A stretch of DNA of 35,573 bases from Diplocarpon mali (Eukaryota; Ascomycota; Leotiomycetes; Helotiales; Drepanopezizaceae), in the NCBI GenBank assembly GCA_024741835.1, contig JAENRP010000377.1, forward strand, positions 3,691-39,263. Reading direction: 5' to 3'. The position numbers and the translations under genes are program-made. This document shows positions 30,666 through 35,573 of this stretch, piece after piece. The notes under the pieces are model-generated. The model did not search any database, had not been told where the DNA came from, and saw only the letters and a program-made list of their open reading frames with translations. Each line of letters begins with the position of its first letter. Within the stretch, counting starts at the first letter, position 1.

Positions 30666-32614
30666 ATGGCGCCGTCAACTAGGAGATCCCTGGAGCCAAA
30701 TTCCTCCTCGGTCCCAAAGGGTACCAAGCGCTCCCACGAGGATTCCTCGCCTGTACCAGCTGTGAAGCGCGGGAGAGGCAGACCCAAGAAAATACAGAAG
30801 ACACTCGAAGAGACTGTTGGAGGCAGCGAGGACAGCGTGATGGATGATGGCGTTGAGGAAGATGTCGAGGTTGGAAAGCAGCTTGAGTCGTCTCCACCTG
30901 CGCCAGTTAAGAGAGGCAGAGGTCGACCTAAAAAGGTGCGAAAAGGGAAAGATAATAATGTCGAAGATACCGTGATGGAAAATGGTGTTGTTGATCAGAA
31001 GGAAGCAGTTATTTCGAAGGGTAGGGGTCGACCCAAGAAGGCGCTGAAGAAGATTGAGAAGTCAAGTGGAGAGGCTTCCGAGGATATGGAGGGCAATGAA
31101 CAAGTTGCGAAGCAGAGCAACAGCGGCGCGGATGAGCAAGCTAACGAACCTGAGACGGCCGATGCTGATAGCGAAAAGATCATACACAACAATGTGGACG
31201 ATGAGAAGGCCATTGCCAGACAGACCAACGATAAATCAGATGAAAAGGAGGCAGGTGCGCCGAAGGAAATCGGCGACGACGTCAACGAAGATGCCAACGG
31301 TGAAAAGGCTATTGCCACGCAGCCTAACGATGATAAAGAAGAACAAGAAGTAGATGCGCCTAATGAAACCGGCGATCACGTCGACGAAGATGCCCATAAT
31401 GGAAAGGATATTGCCACACAGACCAACGAAAATACGGACGAAAAAGAGGTAGATGCCCCCAAGGAAACTGGCGAAAATGTCGAGAATATCAAGGCACATG
31501 ACATTGAAGACGACAAGGAAGTTGCAAAGCAGATTGACGGCAGCCTAGATAAGCCCCAGAGCAATGGCAATGATGTACAAGGCGAGAAAAACGCCTTTGA
31601 CGAGGTCAAGGCCGATACAGACGACTTCAAGGAAGCCGCCGATCAGGAGCAGGAGGCTGCGACTGAAGATATCAAGACTAGCGCCAAATCTATCGTCAAG
31701 GACGATGAACGTGAAGGCGCGATTCCTTCTTCCATCCTGGAGAAGGGAATCATCTACTTCTTCTTCCGCGGCCGCGTCGGTGTTGAGGACCCACAAGGTA
31801 TTGAAGACGTTGCGCGCAGCTATATCGTCCTCCGCCCCCTTCCTCTCGGCGCAAAGCTTGGTGATGGCCCACTTGAGGATTCAGGAAACTCACGGCTCCT
31901 GGCCCTGCCGAAGAAGATGCTCCCAAAGAGCCGTCAAGACCGCTTCCTCGTCTTTGTTGAGCAGCCAAAGGCCAGCATCAAGGATCTGAGAGAGCATCTT
32001 GCCAGCAACGAATACGCCACCAAGACTTCTGGGTAGGTCTCAAGCGACTCTTGTCTGAACTTGAGAGAGACGGTTCCTGACTAGATGGTGATAGCACAAG
32101 CCACAGCCCAGCAGCCACCCCATTCGCCGAGGGTATTTACGCCATCACATCGACAGGCCGTGAATCTCACCTGGCGTATCACATCACCATACCCGCGATC
32201 GGTGAAGTCCAGAGGGAGCTCGGTCTCAACGTCAAGGGTAGCTTCGTTCTCTCGGCTAAGAATCCCCAAGCTCCCGGTCCAGCCAACGCTTCTCTCCCCC
32301 AGCCTGCCCAATACCCCGAGAACATCCAGTCCAAATTCCGCGACCTGCGCTGGATGCCCCTCGAGCCTGCACTGCTCGACTACACACACACGCAGTTCCT
32401 GCTGATTGGCGAGGGGATGGGTGAGATGGATCAGGCTGTCGAGGAGACGAGCAAGGATGCCAAGAATGACGAGAAAGAGAAGCCTCTTCACGAGATGGAG
32501 AAGTTGGGACAGGAGGATCAGGAGCGTGTTGAACACCTCAAGCAGGATGATCCTATCTTTGCTGACCTAGGGCTGAGCTCCAAGGAGTACCCGAAGATGC
32601 AGACGACCTGGTAG
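30666..32614 (+). CDS. AT-hook nuclear protein with conserved fungal C-terminal domain
   Basis: Exon 1 is 30666-32032, the intron 32033-32094 (62 nt, GTAGGT ... CTGAC ... ATAG) and exon 2 is 32095-32614; the join keeps the frame (TKTSG-TSHSP) and gives 628 aa. The start MAPSTRRSLEP follows a purine at -3. Three AT-hooks with core RGRP lie at residues about 34-42, 82-90 and 118-125. Residues about 180-275 hold three acidic repeats of about 34 aa (type IATQTN..DEKEVDAPKETG). The C-terminal part from about residue 355 is the conserved domain (GIIYFFFRGRVGVEDPQG; SRLLALPKKMLPKSRQDRFL; REHLASNEYATKT; DLRWMPLEPALLDY). From memory, homologues in fungal genomes are often labelled 'BTB domain transcription factor', but I see no BTB fold here. 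It probably binds AT-rich minor grooves in chromatin; targets are unknown. Confidence 0.88.
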
Positions 32615-33590
32615 GCTCGGGGTGGATCATGCGTGCGTAGGGACTGGACGTGGTGGCGTGGCGTATTGCCGGCAGGTCTGCTTGCTATGGGCGTTCAGAT
32701 CGGATTCTACAGCATGGGTGGGAGGTTGGGGCGGCGGAGACGTCGGCAAATGTATGGTCGAGGACAGGCACACACGTGAGCTTTTCTGGCTCGCTGGCTT
32801 TGCAGACTAGATAGCCTAGCCTAGGATGGAGAGCTGAAAGACGAACCCTCTACTCCTCCCCCGGCGGAACCTCCACGCTCATATTGCCCCAGAGGTCGGG
32901 TTCTCTCGTAGTCGCCCAAGGTCTCTTCGCCACGTCGGTGTGAGGGCGCGCGGAGGGATTCGGTCGATGTATATGGAAACATCGCCGCCGAGCGCACGCG
33001 TGACCTTGGCCCCTACTCATGTACAGGCTGAACATCTGCCCGCCGTGGCGACGTGAAGCCGGTGGATCTGGTCGGTGGCCTGCTGTCTCCCGAACCCTGA
33101 TTCCCTCGATCGCATCCAGCTGAAGCCTCGAGTAAGAGGCGTTCCCTTCCAGGTGCGGCGCCGGCGTGCTTCTCCCGAAGGGTGGGGGTGAGCGAAACCG
33201 AGTCGCCTCGGGATCGGCGTGCTGGAACCAGCCCTTCTCGCGGGCCGGCGGCCATTCCGTGACCGCGTCGACTTCTGACCGAGCCCAGCCTCTGACGGGG
33301 TAGGCCGTCGGCGCCCAACTCTTCCCAGCCAAGGCGGAGGCTTGTGGGACAGATCCTCCTCCCCTTTTTTTTTCTTTTCTCGGGGTGTTGCAACGTGCCC
33401 CCCTGGGCTCTCGCACGACGATGTGCTCTCCTGAACTCGAGGATATGGCTAGGTGAGGATGAGCTGGGGCCCGGGGGGGAGGAAGGCCGGCATGAGAGGT
33501 CGGCGAGAGGAAGCAGAAGATGTCGGCAGGGCTGTGATGTGAGGGCAGGACGCCGGCCTCGCTTCGGCGGAGGAGTCGATGTTGGTCTGG

Positions 33591-33614
33591 GCAAGTGGGC
33601 AAGTGGGCAAGTGG
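33591..33614. repeat. 8-bp tandem repeat GCAAGTGG x3
   Basis: Three perfect copies, followed by GCTCG. Confidence 0.9.
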
Positions 33615-33640
33615 GCTCGCAACCTCTCCCTTTGTGCTCC

Positions 33641-33717
33641 GCTCTCTCTCTGTGTCTCGCTCTGTCTCTCTCTCTCTCTTGCTCTCTCTCTTGCTCTCCC
33701 TCTCGCTCTCTCTCCCC
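33641..33717. repeat. (CT)n-rich tract
   Basis: About 77 bp of CT repeats interrupted by G and TT. It creates spurious Ser/Leu-rich or Arg/Glu-rich frames on the two strands. Confidence 0.9.
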
Positions 33718-34067
33718 CTAGCACGAAAACACCAATCTGGGTCGAATTCCCGACGGCGGGAACCCCTCAGCAACGACACCCTCTCCTGCGCACGACTCCT
33801 CCGATGATCCACGTTGTCCCCCGAGCAGTTGATTTCTCGGTAGACGAAGTGGCAGGGGGACATCGACCAGCTGGTGTCGCCTCGGCCTCGCCCCTCGGAT
33901 TCAAGATCAACTACGTAGGAAAGCGGCTTCTCGCGCGCAGAGGCAGAGAGATGCGCCGGTTCGAGTCGGCTCTGGCTCCGCTCGACGACCACTGCTTTCT
34001 GGCTCTTGACCCCCCGGCACGGCGACGGTGCATTGGAGGGGTTTCCATTCTGTTTTCTTCTTTTTGT

Positions 34068-34204
34068 GGATTCCCTAGTCGCGGGAGGAGAAAACTTCCA
34101 TTTGAGGATCCCCTAGTAGCGAGAGTGGAAAACTGACATGCGACGTGGTGCATTCGGACGCCGCTCCACTTTTTAGGATTCCCGGGTGGCGTGAGCAGAA
34201 GAGC
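34068..34204. repeat. Three dispersed 29-bp repeats
   Basis: Copies at 34068-34096, 34106-34134 and 34176-34204 share the pattern GGATYCCC, an AG/GG-GT, GCG(A/G)GAG-like centre and (G)AAAACT or AGAGCT at the end. The first two are closest. They are not simple-sequence repeats and lie 430-570 bp before the start of the secreted-protein gene. They may be regulatory sites or remnants of a tandem array. Confidence 0.6.
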
Positions 34205-34558
34205 TCGCGGTGTCGTATTCAGCCCCGCCTTTCAGGCCACCTCCACCCGAGGGGTTTCAGGCACCACGGCGTTTTACGGCCGGCGGCCCGGGTTTACGGT
34301 TGATTACGCGTGATACACGGCCGAGGTGAGCGTCTCCTTGCAAGAAGTCAGAATGGCTTCATGAGTAATCGGATCCCTTGGAGTGCAGCCTTGGTATTAC
34401 ATGGTGTGGTTTGGGAGGCTCTCCACCGTTGCTGCTGGGTACACGCTGCCGTTGAAATACGGGACAGTATCCGCCGACTTTCCCTGCCATTCATCCTCTT
34501 TTGAACGATCGTCTTGACAGCCACCCCTTCTCACCACCTCTTCTCACCACATCTTGTA

Positions 34559-34636
34559 ACAAACCCTCGCCTCGTCCACTCGTCTCTCACCACCCCCCCT
34601 CACAAACCCTCGCCTCATCCCACTCGCCGTCTCTCA
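34559..34636 (+). repeat. Duplicated ~31-bp segment in the presumed 5' leader
   Basis: ACAAACCCTCGCCTC(G/A)TCC(C)ACTCG...TCTCTCA occurs at 34559-34589 and again at 34602-34636, ending 2 bp before the ATG of the secreted protein. The whole leader is pyrimidine-rich, as is common near fungal transcription starts. Confidence 0.65.
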
Positions 34637-34638
34637 AG

Positions 34639-34911
34639 ATGCAACTCTCCCACTTCTTGGCCACCGCCACCCTCCTTGCCGTGGCGGTATCTGCAGATTT
34701 GAAAAACTGCATCTCCCGACCGACGATCGAGGCTACTTGTCGAGCGGTGCAAGGAAAAGACATAACTAACTGCAGATCGGAATGGTCTATCTGCACAAAC
34801 GGAGCCGAGACACTCGACGACAAGTCCTATGCTGACAACGACGCCTCGTGCGTCAACAAGGGTGTTGGAGCTGCGTGCACGTACCACGTCTGCTGCGTGT
34901 CCAACAAGTAG
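34639..34911 (+). CDS. Small secreted cysteine-rich protein, 90 aa
   Basis: The first ATG after a CT-rich leader gives MQLSHFLATATLLAVAVSA, a typical signal peptide with a predicted cut after ...VSA before DLKNC. The mature part is about 71 aa with eight cysteines spaced C-x9-C-x10-C-x6-C-x18-C-x8-C-x4-CC, enough for four disulphides. There are no further transmembrane segments and no intron. The frame has longer upstream openings, but those residues are encoded by the CT-rich leader and are not expected to be translated. Small secreted 8-Cys proteins in filamentous fungi include candidate effectors, antimicrobial peptides and hydrophobin-like proteins. The spacing is not the hydrophobin pattern, since the CC pair is at the very end. 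I cannot assign a family; a function in host or microbe interaction is only inference. Confidence 0.8.
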   Translation: MQLSHFLATATLLAVAVSADLKNCISRPTIEATCRAVQGKDITNCRSEWSICTNGAETLDDKSYADNDASCVNKGVGAACTYHVCCVSNK

Positions 34912-35573
34912 ACGGTCTGGCGGTGGAGGTTGGGGAGCCATCACGCTCGAAGCTGCCCGGCTGGGGCGCGTCGTGTCCTGGCGGCACGGATGGTCTTTCC
35001 ATTCCGCGTGCCTGGTCGGCGGGGCGGTGTCGCGGTCGCCCCCGTGGCCGAGGACGCCTGGCTGCGTCTTCGCGGGAGGCCATCGCGTGGAACCCGAGGA
35101 TGTATTAGTCGCGTAGCAAATGAAGAACGTATTAGAAAAAAAAGAAAAGAGAAAGAAAAAAAAAAACCGAAAAAAGATGCCAAGGTGAGCCGGGTGACGA
35201 ACGGCTGAGAGCCCCTGTACGCGGTGACCCCCCCCGGGACCTGCCGACCGCTGGTGACGCGTGACCCGGACAGTCGTGCCTCGCGCCCGGAGAGCCGGCC
35301 GAGCCGCGATGGAGTTCCCGACCCCCGGCGGAGAGAATCTCGACAAGGCGCCCCCCGCTTCTGCCGAGCTCTGCCGAGCTCTGCCGAGCTCTCCCGAGCC
35401 GATCCGCCACCGCAACCCTTGCCACGCCGCCGGCGACGCGACGGCAGGACGGGGGAGCACCGCGTCGGCACCAGGCTTCTCCCGGGGCGAGCGCACATCG
35501 CCCGACGCGCCGCGGCCCATACAGCCCGGCGGCTGGCTGTTGGCGACCGGAGCACGTGACCGGGGGGGGGGGG
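34912..35573. other. GC-rich terminal stretch, no gene called
   Basis: After the secreted-protein stop there are many overlapping frames on both strands, as expected in GC-rich DNA, an A-rich block at 35135-35175, a 10-bp tandem repeat and a terminal G-run. None of the frames has domains. The G-run at the last base suggests a contig end or assembly break. Confidence 0.5.
35361..35400. repeat. 10-bp tandem repeat CTGCCGAGCT x3 plus degenerate fourth
   Basis: Three perfect consecutive copies at 35361-35390 and a variant copy at 35391-35400. Confidence 0.9.

Larger units (their letters stand above)
32615..34067. other. GC-rich stretch with simple repeats, no supported gene
   Basis: This includes a 380-codon minus-strand open frame (33992-32850) that depends on GC-rich composition and on a CT-repeat read as Arg/Glu/Ser. 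It has no domain, so I do not call it. Tandem and CT tracts are listed separately. Confidence 0.45.

Noticed and set aside
32850..33992. 380-codon minus-strand open frame
   Set aside because: It lies in GC-rich DNA, crosses a CT tract read as Arg/Glu/Ser, and has no domain or expected codon pattern; overlapping frames of similar quality exist on both strands.
34615..35520. 301-codon minus-strand open frame
   Set aside because: It is antisense to the secreted-protein gene and continues through an A-rich tract read as poly-Phe and GC-rich repeats; no domain is seen.

Overview
This window comes from a filamentous ascomycete (Pezizomycotina-type fungus). The protein genes have short introns of about 60-75 nt with GTATGT or GTAGGT donors and CTAAC/CTGAC branch sites. 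The proteins belong to fungal families: a Reb1-like Myb factor, a fungal AAA+ ATPase with a C-terminal winged helix, and an AT-hook nuclear protein. AT-rich repeat islands show one-directional G-to-A decay typical of repeat-induced point mutation (RIP). I cannot name the species.

Layout. 1-7612: no convincing intact gene; GC-rich and repetitive at the start, then scattered minus-strand coding-like pieces (3521-6419) that look like decayed genes. 7613-11209: Reb1/TTF-I-like Myb DNA-binding protein (minus). 11210-14600: AT-rich island with a roughly 1.5 kb imperfect palindrome, a solo LTR with a perfect 5-bp target duplication, and small coding remnants. 16193-19601: long, low-complexity uncharacterised protein gene (minus) with one clear intron, one ambiguous junction, and an internal MGSCFS start that could mark a second, lipid-anchored product. 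19760-22160: non-coding repeats and decayed minus-strand coding pieces. 22782-24940: mitochondrial-type AAA+ ATPase (plus, three exons). 25345-28198: transposon cluster made of an internally deleted mariner derivative, a gene fragment, a full-length RIP-killed Tc1/mariner, a solo LTR interrupted by a 174-bp MITE, and a second copy of that MITE. 28236-30167: remnants and a possible two-exon gene. 30666-32614: AT-hook protein with a conserved C-terminal domain (plus, two exons). 32850-35573: GC-rich repetitive end with one clear gene, a small secreted 8-cysteine protein (34639-34911), preceded by three 29-bp repeats.

The intact genes are unrelated housekeeping, regulatory or secreted-protein genes. 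I see no gene cluster or pathway. The best-supported biology lies in the nested mobile elements, which can be dated relative to one another, and in the small secreted protein within the repeat-rich edge. I did not find a clear new multi-gene system.
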